Of a DNA stretch of 35,480 nucleotides, positions 8,259 through 20,500 are shown piece by piece. The stretch is from contig JAAFIK010000052.1 in assembly GCA_013298665.1 (NCBI GenBank), positions 1 to 35,480 on the forward strand. The letters run 5' to 3'. Positions within the stretch are counted from its first letter, which is position 1; each line of letters starts with the position of its first letter. The translations under genes and the position numbers were made by a program. The stretch comes from Chitinophagales bacterium. Its GTDB lineage: Bacteria > Bacteroidota > Bacteroidia > Chitinophagales > Chitinophagaceae. Under the pieces are notes generated by a model that was not told the DNA's origin, did not search any database, and worked only from the letters and a program-made list of their open reading frames with translations.

Positions 8259-10811
8259 ATGAGACAATTTCTTTTGGCCTGTATATGCCTCCTGGCAGCA
8301 ACTGTGGTAAAGGCACAGGGGCTGAGTTACTATCTTCCGGCTGATGTGCGTTATAATCCGGCAATTCCCGAGCCTGCTTCTGTTATTCGTCATGAGGTGG
8401 GCGAATGGCATATCACGCACGACCGGCTGGTGAGTTATATGACCACACTGGCTGCTGCTGCGCCTGGCCGTATCAAAATGGAAAAAATGGGTTATACCTA
8501 CGAGTCGCGTCCGCAGGTATTGCTCATCATTACATCCCCCTCCAACCACCAGCGGCTTGAATCCATCCGTCAGCAACACCTGCTGCTGGGTGATCCCGGC
8601 CGGTCGTCTGGTTTGACCACCGGGGCAATGCCGGTTGTGGTCTATATTGGTCATTCCATACACGGCAATGAATCGAGTGGTGCCAATGCTGCCCTGCTCA
8701 GTGCCTATTATCTTGCTGCTGCTGAGGGGCCGGGCATTGATTCACTGCTCAATAATGTGGTTATTTTATTTGACCCGAGTTTTAACCCGGATGGACTGCA
8801 AAGGTTTTCGACTTGGGCCAATCAGCATAAAAGCAAAAACCTGGTTACGGATCCGAACAGCCGGGAGTTTAACGAGGTTTGGCCCGGTGGCCGGTTTAAC
8901 CACTACTGGTTTGACCTGAACCGGGACTGGCTGCCCGCTGTACATATTGAAAGCCAGAACAGGCTGCAATGGTTTCATGCGTGGAAGCCCAATATCCTGA
9001 CCGACCACCATGAGATGGGGTCTAATGCAACGTTCTTCTTTCAACCGGGGGTATCTTCGCGTGTAAACCCGCTTACGCCTGCAAAAAACCAGGCGCTCAC
9101 CGAAAAGATTGGCCGGTTTCATGCAAAGTATTTAGACCGGATCGGTTCGCTTTATTACAGTAAAGAGAACTACGATGATTTTTATTATGGTAAGGGTTCT
9201 ACCTACCCCGATGTAAATGGCGGTATTGGTATTTTGTTTGAACAGGCTTCTTCACGTGGCCATGCGCAGGAAACGGTTAACGGGATCCTGCGGTTTCCGG
9301 CAACCATCAAAAACCAATTTACCACCACGCTTTCTACGCTTGAAGCGGCTCAGTCGATGCGTAAAGAACTGCTCGACTATCAGCGTGATTTTTACCAGCA
9401 AACGGATCCAACACTGGCAAGCCGTGGTTATGTATTTGGCGATCCCCAGGATCCTGCCAAAACTTTTCATTTTATAGAGATGCTGCAACGCCACCAGATC
9501 GTAGTGAATGAACTGGCCGATGGGTATACTGATGGCGGGTTTAAAAAGGGGTCGGCTTATGCAGTATCCCTCAACCAGCCGCAGCAATTGCTGATCCGTA
9601 CCATTTTTGAAAAACAGTTGCAGTTTAAAGACAGTCTTTTTTACGACATTACGAGTTGGACGATGCCATTGGCCTTCGGACTTTCCTGTGCGGAAGTAAC
9701 GGCGGCCAATGTTTATGGAAAAAAACTGGATCCCGTTCGTTTTCCGGCAGGGTCGGTTGCGGGCGGAGTGGCGGCTTATGCTTACCTGTTGCCCTGGAGC
9801 GATTTTTATACGCCGCGGGCTTTGTATGCCTTACAGTCTGCCGGAGTGCTGGTGAAAGTAGCCACCAGGCCATTTACGATAACGATTGGTGATGGTTCTT
9901 CCCGGAGGTTTGATTATGGTACACTGATGGTACCGGTATCGTTGCAGGGGATGCGTCCGGATAGCCTTTATTCGCTGATGAGCAGGCTTGCTGTGAAAAA
10001 CGGGCTTACCATCTGTGCTGCGGGTAGTGGTGATGCGGCATCGGGGAGCGACCTTGGCAGTACGCAGTTTGCCGGTCTTGCACAGCCTTCCATTGCCCTG
10101 CTGGTGGGCCAGGGGGTGAATGCCACTGATGCCGGGGAAATCTGGCACCTGCTGGACCAGCGTATGGATATCCCGTCTTCACATCTTGAGGTTGCTGTGT
10201 TTAACCGGGTAGAATTGACGAGATACAATACGATCATTATGGCCGGCGGAAGCTATACAGAGCTCAATAAAGACAAACTCAGGGCCTGGGTACAGGCGGG
10301 CGGAAACCTTATTCTTATAGAAGAGGCAGTAACCTGGGCATCACAGAACGGTTTGGGTACGGTGAATCTTAAAAGAGCTAAACCGGCGGTTGACAGTACC
10401 ATGCGCCTCACGTATACAGACCGGGAACAGGTGGAGGGTGCACAACAGATGAACGGTGCAATATTTGGTGCAGAAGCTGATCTTACGCATCCACTGGCTT
10501 ATGGTTATCACCAACCCATGGTGAGTTTTTTTAAAGCGAATAAAGTATTTATGGAGAAAAGCAGGAATCCTTTTGCTACGCCTTTTTATTATGGTAATGC
10601 TCCGCTGCAAAGTGGCTGGGTAAGCCGCCAGAACGGGGAAGCGGTAAAGAACAGCGCTGCCGTTGTGGTGAATACACTGGGTAATGGCCGGATAATCAAT
10701 ATTGCCGACAATCCTGTATTCCGGGCTTTTTGGCTCGGCAGCAGCAAACTGCTGCTGAACGCAATCTTTTTTGGAAAGGTAATTGATGCGGCAAGCGGGC
10801 GGGGCGAGTAG
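8259..10811 (+). CDS. Secreted M14-family zinc carboxypeptidase
   Basis: This exported metallopeptidase should remove C-terminal residues or process peptides outside the cytoplasm. A signal peptide covers about residues 1-19 (MRQFLLACICLLAATVVKAQ). The M14 domain shows the zinc motif HxxE in GHSIHGNESSGANAAL (His135, Glu138), the Asn/Arg stretch SFNPDGLQRFSTW and DLNRDW, a further zinc His in LTDHHEMG (His250 or His251), and the catalytic Glu328 in GILFEQASSRG. The remaining 450 or so residues form a C-terminal region ending in a Rossmann-like/GATase-like segment (NTIIMAGGSYTELNKDKLRAW) that is common in large Bacteroidota M14 proteins. The ATG at 8259 is preferred over an in-frame TTG six bases earlier. 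At 850 aa it is normal for this subgroup. It lies 771 bp upstream of the NRPS operon; a direct link to it is not shown. Confidence 0.93.
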   Translation: MRQFLLACICLLAATVVKAQGLSYYLPADVRYNPAIPEPASVIRHEVGEWHITHDRLVSYMTTLAAAAPGRIKMEKMGYTYESRPQVLLIITSPSNHQRLESIRQQHLLLGDPGRSSGLTTGAMPVVVYIGHSIHGNESSGANAALLSAYYLAAAEGPGIDSLLNNVVILFDPSFNPDGLQRFSTWANQHKSKNLVTDPNSREFNEVWPGGRFNHYWFDLNRDWLPAVHIESQNRLQWFHAWKPNILTDHHEMGSNATFFFQPGVSSRVNPLTPAKNQALTEKIGRFHAKYLDRIGSLYYSKENYDDFYYGKGSTYPDVNGGIGILFEQASSRGHAQETVNGILRFPATIKNQFTTTLSTLEAAQSMRKELLDYQRDFYQQTDPTLASRGYVFGDPQDPAKTFHFIEMLQRHQIVVNELADGYTDGGFKKGSAYAVSLNQPQQLLIRTIFEKQLQFKDSLFYDITSWTMPLAFGLSCAEVTAANVYGKKLDPVRFPAGSVAGGVAAYAYLLPWSDFYTPRALYALQSAGVLVKVATRPFTITIGDGSSRRFDYGTLMVPVSLQGMRPDSLYSLMSRLAVKNGLTICAAGSGDAASGSDLGSTQFAGLAQPSIALLVGQGVNATDAGEIWHLLDQRMDIPSSHLEVAVFNRVELTRYNTIIMAGGSYTELNKDKLRAWVQAGGNLILIEEAVTWASQNGLGTVNLKRAKPAVDSTMRLTYTDREQVEGAQQMNGAIFGAEADLTHPLAYGYHQPMVSFFKANKVFMEKSRNPFATPFYYGNAPLQSGWVSRQNGEAVKNSAAVVVNTLGNGRIINIADNPVFRAFWLGSSKLLLNAIFFGKVIDAASGRGE

Positions 10812-11060
10812 GCTTAGCCGCAGGCGTTACTTAGCTATACTTTACTATTGAGTAATACGGCAAGTATCAGATTTTATCTCCCCGTCGAAAGGGTATTATA
10901 AAATTAACCTACTGTTTTTATAGGATGTGTTAAATTTACCGGACAAGAAGGCGCACATCTGCAAGTTCACTTACAAAGTAGAGTACTAATTTTTGGAAAC
11001 AATCTAATAAACTGTAAAAAAAAATAACAAAAATCAAATCTATTTCCGTTGATTTAGTAT

Positions 11061-11068
11061 TACTTTTG
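11061..11068 (+). promoter_or_regulatory. Candidate -7 box for the NRPS operon
   Basis: TACTTTTG matches the Bacteroidota -7 consensus TAnnTTTG and lies in the AT-rich part of the gap upstream of NRPS1. No TTG -33 element occurs 19-21 bases upstream; the nearest TTG, at 11049-11051, is too close. It is the best match I found on the plus strand in this gap. Confidence 0.35.
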
Positions 11069-11280
11069 AACATTCGTTGCTTTAATCAGATGTGGAATAC
11101 TAAAAATGCGTATCTGTAATTTGTTAACCAACGTTAATCTTAAACAAACTATACAAATTTAAAACACGTTTTTGAGTTATTTTCCCGGCAACCTCACCCT
11201 AATTTTCACTTTCGGCAATTCATGATTGTATCTGTAAGGTATTTGCCTGACAGAAATGGAGTTGTATAGGATTATATCCT

Positions 11281-11440
11281 GTACAGCGATTTATGATGGT
11301 AAAAGCTAAGTTGTTACTTGGTATAGCGGCAGCTTTTGCCCGGTCGGAAAAGCCGGCCCAATTACAAGGCAGACTTGTATTGCAGTTGGTGTTTATGAGG
11401 ATCAGGTTGTTACTTGATGCAGCGATAGCTCTGGCCTGAT
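11281..11440 (-). repeat. Two diverged 96-bp repeats (32-codon period), possible gene remnant
   Basis: Two copies start at about 11281 and 11377 and share an exact ttgttacttg core (11311-11320 and 11407-11416), with weaker similarity around it, roughly 60 percent by eye. Read on the minus strand in an 80-codon frame (11462 to 11220), the copies become related peptides: QARAIAASSNNL...INTNC and DRAKAAAIPSNNL...INRC. Similarity is clearer in the peptide than in the DNA, which suggests past coding. It may be a fragment of a repeat protein or a small peptide gene; I do not recognise the family. Confidence 0.45.
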
Positions 11441-11529
11441 TCGACCAGTGTGTTTTATACATACCCGTGTCCCGCTTACCTTAAACGTTTTGTATTAACA
11501 AACATATACTTAAAATCTGTACTTGTGGT

Positions 11530-11547
11530 ATACCCGAAAAAGGGTAT
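11530..11547 (+). promoter_or_regulatory. Leader hairpin just before NRPS1
   Basis: The inverted repeat ATACCC / GGGTAT surrounds a GAAAAA loop, 35 bases before the NRPS1 start codon, and is followed by a pyrimidine-rich stretch (ccgttctctttcc). The position suits an mRNA leader structure affecting translation, stability or attenuation. It is short, so chance is possible. Confidence 0.35.
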
Positions 11548-11582
11548 CCGTTCTCTTTCCGTAGCCTTACCGGCTCATACAT

Positions 11583-14500
11583 ATGGACATTTCAACAATT
11601 ATTCGTGTACTAAAGGGCAAAGGAATTGTTCCGCGATTGGAGGGAGATCAACTGAAGCTGGTTGGTATCACCACTGATTTTCCGGAAGAGTTGCTTGCGC
11701 AAGTAAAAGCAAAAAGGGGCGAACTGATTGCTTTTCTGAAAATTGCATCACAGCAGTTAGACTATATACCAGTGGAGTCTGTTGCTTCGCAGGAAAGCTA
11801 TGCCGTGTCGGGTGCCCAGAAAAGGCTATGGATATTATGCCAGTTTGACGAAGCTGCTACCGCATATAATATTGCTGCGGGCTTTTATATCAGGGGCAAG
11901 ATTATATACGAATATTTTAATGAAGCGTGCAGGCTGGTGGTGCAGCGACATGAAAGTTTGCGAACCGTTTTCAAAGAAATAAACGGAGATGTTCGGCAGG
12001 TTATCCTGGAAGAGCCTGATTTTGCGGTGGACTATGAAGACCTTTCATTATCTGCTGATAAACGGGAACAGGTAAAGATCAGGATGCAGGAATACACTGA
12101 TCTTCGGCTAAACCTTAGAGATGGTTCCCTTTTAAGGATTAAGCTGTGCCGTGTAACCGAAGAAACGTTCGCCCTTCTTGTTGTTGTTCATCATATTGTG
12201 AGTGATGGATGGTCGGTACGGATACTGGTGAAGGATATAATGGATGTATATGGTTTATTATGTAAAGGGAATGCACCAGCTTTATCCCCCCTTCCGGTTC
12301 AGTATAAGGATTATGTCAACTGGTTGGGTTACCGGGAGAAAGCAGACGATGCGGCCGCATCATTCTGGAGAACTATATTTGGTAAAGATCCCGAACCATT
12401 ATATCTGCCGACAGATTTTCCGCGGCCTGCCCGTCAGTCTTATGAGGGAGCTGTATCCCGGTTTTATATCAGCGATGATCAGTATAATGCAATCCAGGCT
12501 TTCTGTAAAGACCGGAAAGCGACGATGTTTAATTTTTTCCATGCAGCCCTGAGCATTTTACTCGCAAAACTTTCCGGGCAAATCACAATCAGGGTGGGTA
12601 CCCCTGTTGCCGGAAGAAACCACCGCGACCTGGAGGGGCAGGTTGGTTTGTTTGTGAATACATTGCCTTTACAACTGGTGGTGAACGACGAAGATCTCTT
12701 TGACGGGTTACTGTACCAGTCTGTTGAACACGCGGCACAGGTCTTTGCCCGGCAGGATTATCCGCTTGACAAAATTATTGATGAGCTTGAAGTAAAACGG
12801 GATACAGGCAGGCATCCTTTGTTTGATGTTGTTTTGGTGGTTCAGCATCATGCGGCAATAAAGGCTGACGGGGTTAATATCGGGTTGCTTGACCATTGGC
12901 TGTATCCGGCATCGGGGGAAAGCATAAAACGACCCTCAAAGTTTGACCTTTTATTCAGTTTCGCCCATGAGCCGGAGAAGGGTATGTGTCTTGAAATTGA
13001 ATATGCTGTACGTCTTTTCAAGAAAGAAAGGATCAATCGTTTTTACACTGCGTTTCAGTGCATTGTTGAGCAGGCACTATTGAATGCATCTGTAGCTGTA
13101 AAGGCCATCGCTAATATAAGCGGAACCGAAAAACAAAAAATACTCCAGGGGTTTAACAAAGCTATCGGAAGCATTACTGAGTTTTCCATAATGGGTTTGC
13201 TGGAAAGTAGCTTTAAACAACATGCATTATTACCTGCGGTATTTTCAGGCGATCGCGTGCTTACCTACCATGAACTGGATTTACGATCCGACAAACTGGC
13301 GCGATCCCTGCTGACTTTTACTGAAGGTCCGGGAAAGCATTTTATTGGCCTGCTTACCGGCCGGACGGAGATAATGATTATCGGGATACTTGGTATTCTG
13401 AAAGCAGGCGCAGCATACGTGCCTATGGATACTGCTTACCCGGCCGAAAGAATAAATTATATCATTACAGATGCAGCCCTGGGCTGTATTCTTGTTGATG
13501 ATACCGGCAGAGAAAGACTTCCTGCGGGGTATGGCGGAAAAGTTGTGTGTATCGATAGGTGTGAAAGTGAAGAAGGGTCTGCGTCATTATCAGTGATACC
13601 CGTGCATGATTTACGGGAACAACCTGCGTATCTGATTTATACTTCAGGTTCTACCGGTATGCCCAAGGGGGTGGAAATCTGCCATCGCAATACAATTGCA
13701 TTTTTAAAGTGGGCGATGACTGAGTTTTCGCATACACCTTTTGAAGTGTTGTATGCCACAACCTCCTATTGTTTTGATCTTTCTGTTTTTGAATTTTTGT
13801 TTCCTCTTCTCGCGGGTAAGCGGATACGTCTGCTTGCTTCAGCACTTGAAATTCCTGCGTATGCCTCTAAGGATAGTGGGGTTATGCTCAATACAGTACC
13901 ATCGGTGGTACGGAATTTACTTGACACCGGAATGGATTGGCAACCGGTATCTGCGCTGAATATGGCGGGAGAAGTGATTCCCGTAAAAACGGCAAATGAG
14001 CTGGGCGGGCTTGATATGGAAATCCGTAATTTGTACGGACCATCGGAAGACACCACTTACAGCACCGTATTCAGGTTCGGAGAGTACGCTATAACCGATA
14101 GTGTTCCTATTGGCAAGCCCGTAGGCTTTACACAGCTTTATATCATGGATCGCCACCAGCATCTTCTGCCACCTGGGTTTGATGGTGAGATATACCTGAG
14201 CGGACAATCTGTAGCCAATGGATACTATAACCGTCCGGCATTGACTGCGGAGAAGTTTCTCCCCAATCCATTTGTGCCGGGTTGCAAAATGTACAGAACA
14301 GGCGACACCGGGCGATGGCTCGAAAATGGCATGGTGGAATATACCGGACGGATTGATGACCAGGTAAAGATAAGGGGCTACCGTATTGAACTGGGGGAAA
14401 TACAACACTGTCTTGAACTGCATCCGCAGGTGGCACAGGCAATTGCCGTTGGGCGTACCATTGAAAATGAGCAGCAGATTGTTGTGTACTGGACTGGAAA

Positions 14501-17500
14501 TGAAGCACTGACGGATGAGGAACTCAGTGCATACCTGATGGGACAGGTACCCGAATATATGTTGCCCGGCTTTTGGATACGGCTTGATACTTTTCCGTTG
14601 AACAGCAATGGAAAGATTGACAAGAAAAAACTGCCGGATCCGGTTGCAGACAGTATTGGAAAAAAGGTGATCCGGGAAGCTGATAACGAACTTGAAGCGG
14701 CTTTACTGGCTTTATGGAAAAAACTGTTTGGTGGCGGGGAAATAGGCGTTACGCATAATTTCTTTGATATTGGCGGACATAGCCTGAAAGCAATGAAACT
14801 GCGATACCTGGTATCGGAGGAGCTGGGCAGGGAACTGTCGATGTACGATATCTTCAACCACCCTACTGTTGCCGGTCAGGCTGCCATTATTGCTGCACAG
14901 GCAACCAGAACTGTTGATATCCTGCCGGCAACAGTAAAAGACGTATACAAGCTTTCGTCGTCGCAGCGCAGCTTGTGGATATTGAGTCAATTCGAAACAT
15001 CGGCAATTGCCTACCACATGCCAGGTATATATCTTTTGGAAGGTGAACTTAATGCTGATGTTTTTGCAAACGCGCTTTATGTGCTTATTGCCCGGCATGA
15101 AATACTCCGGACTGTATTTAAGGAAGACCGGAATGGTGAAGCAGGGCAAGTTGTGCTGCCCATGGACAACTCTTTTTTCAGCATAGAACAACTTGATCTC
15201 AGAAGCAAAAAGACCAGCGACACCCGGCTCAATCTTTTACTGACAGCAGCGGCCCTGAAGCCATTTGATCTTGTTAACGGCCCTCTGGTGCGAGCGGGTC
15301 TTTATCGCACAGAAGACCAAAAGTGGTTTTTTGCCTGCACCTTTCACCATATTATAGCCGATGGCTGGTCGCTTGGGCTTCTACTGCGCGAATTGCAGGA
15401 GGTTTACCAGGCATTGTTGAAGGGCATGCCGAATCCGCTTGCACCATTGCCTATTCACTATAAGGATTATGCTGCCTGGCAACAGGAGGAACTGGCCAGT
15501 GGCAAAATGGAAACGCATAAAGCCTATTGGCTTACACAATTTGAAGGCGACCTGCCCCGTTTGAATCTCACGGGAGACCAGCGAGCGTATCTTGTAAGAA
15601 CCAATAAGGCCGGGACTGTCTGTACAACCTTTGATGCCGGGTTGTCGGCAACGCTCAAAAGATTAAGTCAAAATGCTGGTGGTACATTGTTCACGGGTTT
15701 ACTGGCACTTGTTAATGTCTTTTTATACCGGTACACAGGTCAGGAAGATATTATCGTTGGCAGTGTTGTGGCCAATCGTCCGTACGCGAGCCTGGAAAAC
15801 CAGGTGGGGTTTTATGCCAACACCATTGCGTTGCGCACCAGACTTACCGGCACAGACAGCTATGAAACATTGCTCAATAAAGTAAAAGCAACAACGTTTG
15901 ATGCTTATAAACACCAATCATACCCCTTTACTGACCTTGTTGATTTGTTAGATCTGCCATATCATCCCGGCCGGAATCCGCTCTTTGATATTATGGTGGT
16001 ATTGCAACATACCGATTCAGGCTATACACCGGATGTATCATTTGCCGGCTTATCCATGAAAGCGCACCATGATACCATCATCAACCCTGTTAAAGTTAAC
16101 CTGTCTTTTGATTTCCGGGAGAAGGAGAATACTATACAATTTTCACTCGAATATAATACTGATATCTATACCGGGGAGATGGCCCTGCAAATGGCGGCTC
16201 ATCTTGAACAACTGTTACGTTCGGTAACCGAACACCCAACAGTGCCCTTACGGCAGTTGGTATATCTCAAGAGGGATGAAATACATGAGTTGCTGGTAAC
16301 CCGCAATTCGACAAGGGTAATTTATCCTGCCCATAAAACTGTAGTGGATCTGTTTGAAGAACAGGCCAGATCCCGGCCTGATCATGTTGCGGTTATTTTT
16401 GAAGATACAACACTTGATTACGCAGAACTGGATGCAAAGGCAAACGCATTAGCCTGGCATTTAAAGAAAAACTGTCATGCTGGTTCCAACAGTCTGATAG
16501 GCCTGTTGCTTGAACGAAATGAAAATCTTATTGTTGCCCTTCTTGGAGTATTAAAATCCGGAGCGGCCTACCTGCCGCTTGACCCTGAGTATCCATCGGA
16601 AAGGATTGCTTATATGGTGAGCAACAGCGGATGCAGTCATATCCTTAATGACGATGAACTACAGGCTGTTGTGACTGATAAAGGCATTGCTGTGAGCCGG
16701 CCGGAAGTACAGATTCATCCGGACAGCCTTGCTTATGTCATGTACACTTCCGGGTCAACAGGAAAACCCAAAGGGGTAAGGATACCGCATCGTGCGCTTT
16801 ATGATTATGTACAGACGGTGATCAACTATTTTTTACTTACATCTGCAGACAGGGTGATACAACAGTCTTCTGTTTCCTTTGATGTGGCTGTTGAAGAAAT
16901 CTTTCCAGCCTTATCGGTTGGTGCAGGAGTTTTATTGTTGAAGGAGGGTGGCAGAAATACAGAAAATTTACTCTCGGCTATTGAAGATAACGGAGCCACC
17001 GTTTTAAGTACAACACCATTGGTTATTCAGGAGTTGAATGCATATCCTGAAACGATGAAGAAACTCCGGTTTTTGATCAGCGGCGGGGACGAATTGAAAC
17101 CGGCATATGTGTCGAACCTGCTGCAGGTATTACCTGTATATAATACTTATGGCCCCACAGAATCAACTGTATGTGCCACATACAAACGGATGGAATTGTT
17201 GAGTGATGTAAACGTGATTGGTAAACCTATTGCTAACCGGCAGATTTATATTGTTGATGAGGTGATGCAGCCGGTACCTGCCGGCGTGGCAGGAGAGATA
17301 TGTATTGCCGGTGCCGGACTTGCTGAGGGCTATTCAGGATCGGATGCCGGGGAAAAGGATAGGTTTGCAGATAGCCCTTTTGATAAGGGAACCCGTATCT
17401 ATAAAACCGGTGATCTGGGGAGATGGTTGTTCAACGGAGATATTGAGTTTCTTGGAAGAAAAGACGAGCAGCTTAAAATAAGGGGCTACCGTATTGAACC

Positions 17501-20500
17501 TGCGGAAATTGAAAAAGCAATGCTGAGCTATCCGTCTGTTACCGGCGCTGTTGTGCTTGCATTGGCCGGAGAGGAAAAATTATTGACAGCTTATTTTACA
17601 GCTTCAGCAACTGTTGCTTTACCTGAACTGCGCCATTACCTCGGAACATTGCTGCCTACTTATATGCTGCCATCTCATTTTATTTGTATGCCGGTCTTTC
17701 CGGTAACCATGAATGGGAAGGTGGATAAGAAGAATTTTCCACGACCGGTTGTTGATAATACGGCGGAAGATACCCGACCCTGTAAGGGTATCGAGAAGCA
17801 ATTGATTGCAGTATGGCAGGAAGTACTGGGAAAACCCCGGATACGGACAACCGACAGCTTTTTTGAACTGGGCGGACAAAGTATAAAGGCCACCCGGCTG
17901 GTTGGAATGATATACAGATTATTTAATGTCAAACTTTCACTGAAGGAAATATTCGAACACTATATACTGGAAGATCAGGCAAACCTGATCGACCGCTCCC
18001 GCAAAGAGACATTCCGACCCATTTTGCCTGCCGCTGTTCAACCCGATTATCCACTGTCGTCCCCGCAGCGGAGATTATGGATACTGGCACAATTTGAACA
18101 GAGCCGGATTGCTTACAATATGTCGGAAGCCTTTTTGTTTGAGGGTAAGCTGGATACATCAGCTTTAGGCCGGGCTTTGCAGATAGTAACCGGGCGACAT
18201 GAGAGTTTGCGAACGGTATTCCGCGAAAATGATAACGGAGAGCTACGACAAGTCATTCTTCCTGTGGATGTTTTTCCTGATGTTCTTACAATTGCAGATA
18301 TAAGCAACGAAAGGAATGCAATTGAATACGCCAAAGAACTGGCATCGGCAGCCATGGCTGAACCCTTTGTACTTACAGATGGTCCATTACTGAAAGCGAA
18401 ATTATTTTGTATCGCGGATGGGCAATGGATCTTTGCTTTTGTGATACACCATATTATCAGTGATGGCTGGTCTATGGATATCTTCATCAAAGAGGTACTG
18501 CATTTTTACGGTAAAGATCAACGTAAGGAAACGACGGAATCTGAGCCACTCCGGATACAATATAAAGATTATGCTGTATGGCAGCAGGAGGAACCGGGTG
18601 GCGATTCATTTCAGAGGAGCAGAGCGTACTGGCTGGAGCAGTTCAGTGGTGTTCTCCCCGTACTGGAACTACCAACCGATCACCCGCGTTCATTGGTCAG
18701 AACCTATAACGGAGGATCCGTTTATAGTGTTATTGAGCCGGATATTAAAAAGGGAATAGACAAAATATGTATTGCACATAATGCTACTTTGCATATGGCA
18801 TTGCTGGCAGGAGTTAATGTTTTACTCTATCGGTACACATATCAGGAAGATATTATTACGGGTACACCTGTTTCGGGCAGGGAACAGCACCCTGATCTTA
18901 CAGACCAGATCGGTTTTTATGTTAACATGCTCCCCTTGCGCACAAAACTGAACGGGAAAGAAAGTTTTTCCGTATTGCTGGAACATGTAAAGGACGTAAC
19001 AACGATTGCCTATCAACACCAATCATATCCCTTTGATACCCTGGTGGATGAATTGCAGCTCCATCGTGATATGAGCCGTAACCCACTCTTTGATGTATGC
19101 GTGGTACTGGAACAGGGTGAAGAGTCGGGGGGGTATCAAAATAGCCTGGAAGGGATAAGTATTAAACCTTTTGAAACGGCTACACCTGTCTCAAATAAGT
19201 TTGACCTGACTTTTACTTTTGAAGAACGGGATCAATCGCTTGGGCTTACCATCAATTACAGCAAGGATATATTTACGGAAGCTACGGCAGAGCAATTGGC
19301 CAAGCACCTTTTTCAACTTCTTGGCTCAATTGTAAAAACACCCGGAGTACCCATTGAAGGATTAGAAATTTTAAGTTGTAAAGAAAAGCAGGCATTGCTT
19401 GAAATGGGTAGTGCCGCAACAATGGCATACCCATCTTCAAAAAGGGTGATTACGCTTTTTGAAGAACAGGTTTTGCGGGCACCGGATAACACAGCACTTG
19501 TTGATGATAACGACATGTTTACCTATGCGGGTCTCAACATTGAAGCCAATCGTTTCGGTGAATACCTGCAACATAAATATGATATCGGGGTTGGTGATAT
19601 TGTAGGCATCAAGCCTGAGCGGAGTTGCTGGATGGTTGTTTGTATACTGGGTGTACTCAAGTCTGGTGCTGCTTATATGCCTATTGATCCTGTTTATCCC
19701 GCAGAAAGGGTTGACTACATGCTGTCTGATTGTGGTTGCAAACTGCTGGTAGATGAAAATGAATGGCGGGTGTTTAATAATGAAAGAAACAACTATTCAC
19801 CGCATAATCTTACTGCAGAAGGTTGTGTAAGCGACCTTGTTTATGTTATCTATACTTCGGGATCAACCGGAAGTCCGAAGGGGGTTATGGTGGAAAACCA
19901 GTCGCTGAATAATTTGTGTCACTGGCATATCAGCAATTTTTCAGTTACCCAAACGGACCGTGCAACATTATATGCCGGCGTTGCTTTTGATGCATCAGTC
20001 TGGGAGCTTTTTCCTTATCTGCTCGCCGGGGCTTCAGTTTATATCATTCCTGACGAGATCCGTTTGCATCCGGAAGGGATTGCAGATTATTATGAACAGA
20101 ATGGAATAACCATCAGTTTTTTACCCACTCAGGCAGGAGAACTATTTTTAAAAACCAGGTGCTCTTCGCTTCGGTATTTGCTGTTGGGCGGAGACAAACT
20201 TGCTTCCTTTACTCCCCAAAGCTATCATGTTGTAAACAATTATGGTCCAACTGAATGTACCGTTGTCGCAACAAGTTACCCTGTTAACAGCTTTACACTC
20301 AATATCCCCATCGGGAAACCCGTTTCGAATACAAGCATATATGTGCTGGATCGGGTTCAGGGACTTTGCCCTCCCGGTGTTAACGGAGAGATTTATATTT
20401 CGGGAGACAGTCTGGCAAGGGGGTATCACAATATGCCTCAGCTTACTACAGAAAAATTTGTTGACGACCCATACAAGCCAGGTAAAAGGATGTACCGGAC

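Larger units (their letters stand above)
10812..11582. other. Long non-coding region upstream of the NRPS operon
   Basis: This 771-bp stretch has no convincing gene on either strand. Its middle part (about 10950-11220) is clearly richer in A and T than the flanking genes, including an A-run near 11016-11024, as expected for a promoter region. It holds a TAnnTTTG box at 11061-11068, two diverged repeats at about 11281-11440 and a hairpin at 11530-11547. If transcription starts at the box, the NRPS mRNA would have a leader of about 500 bases. Confidence 0.7.

Noticed and set aside
10842..10855. Hairpin TTACT-ATTG-AGTAA after the M14 peptidase
   Set aside because: The stem is only 5 AT-rich pairs and no T-run follows, so it is too weak to call a terminator.
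11450..11677. Short plus-strand frame overlapping the NRPS1 start
   Set aside because: It overlaps the docking domain of NRPS1 in another frame and has no protein-like pattern.
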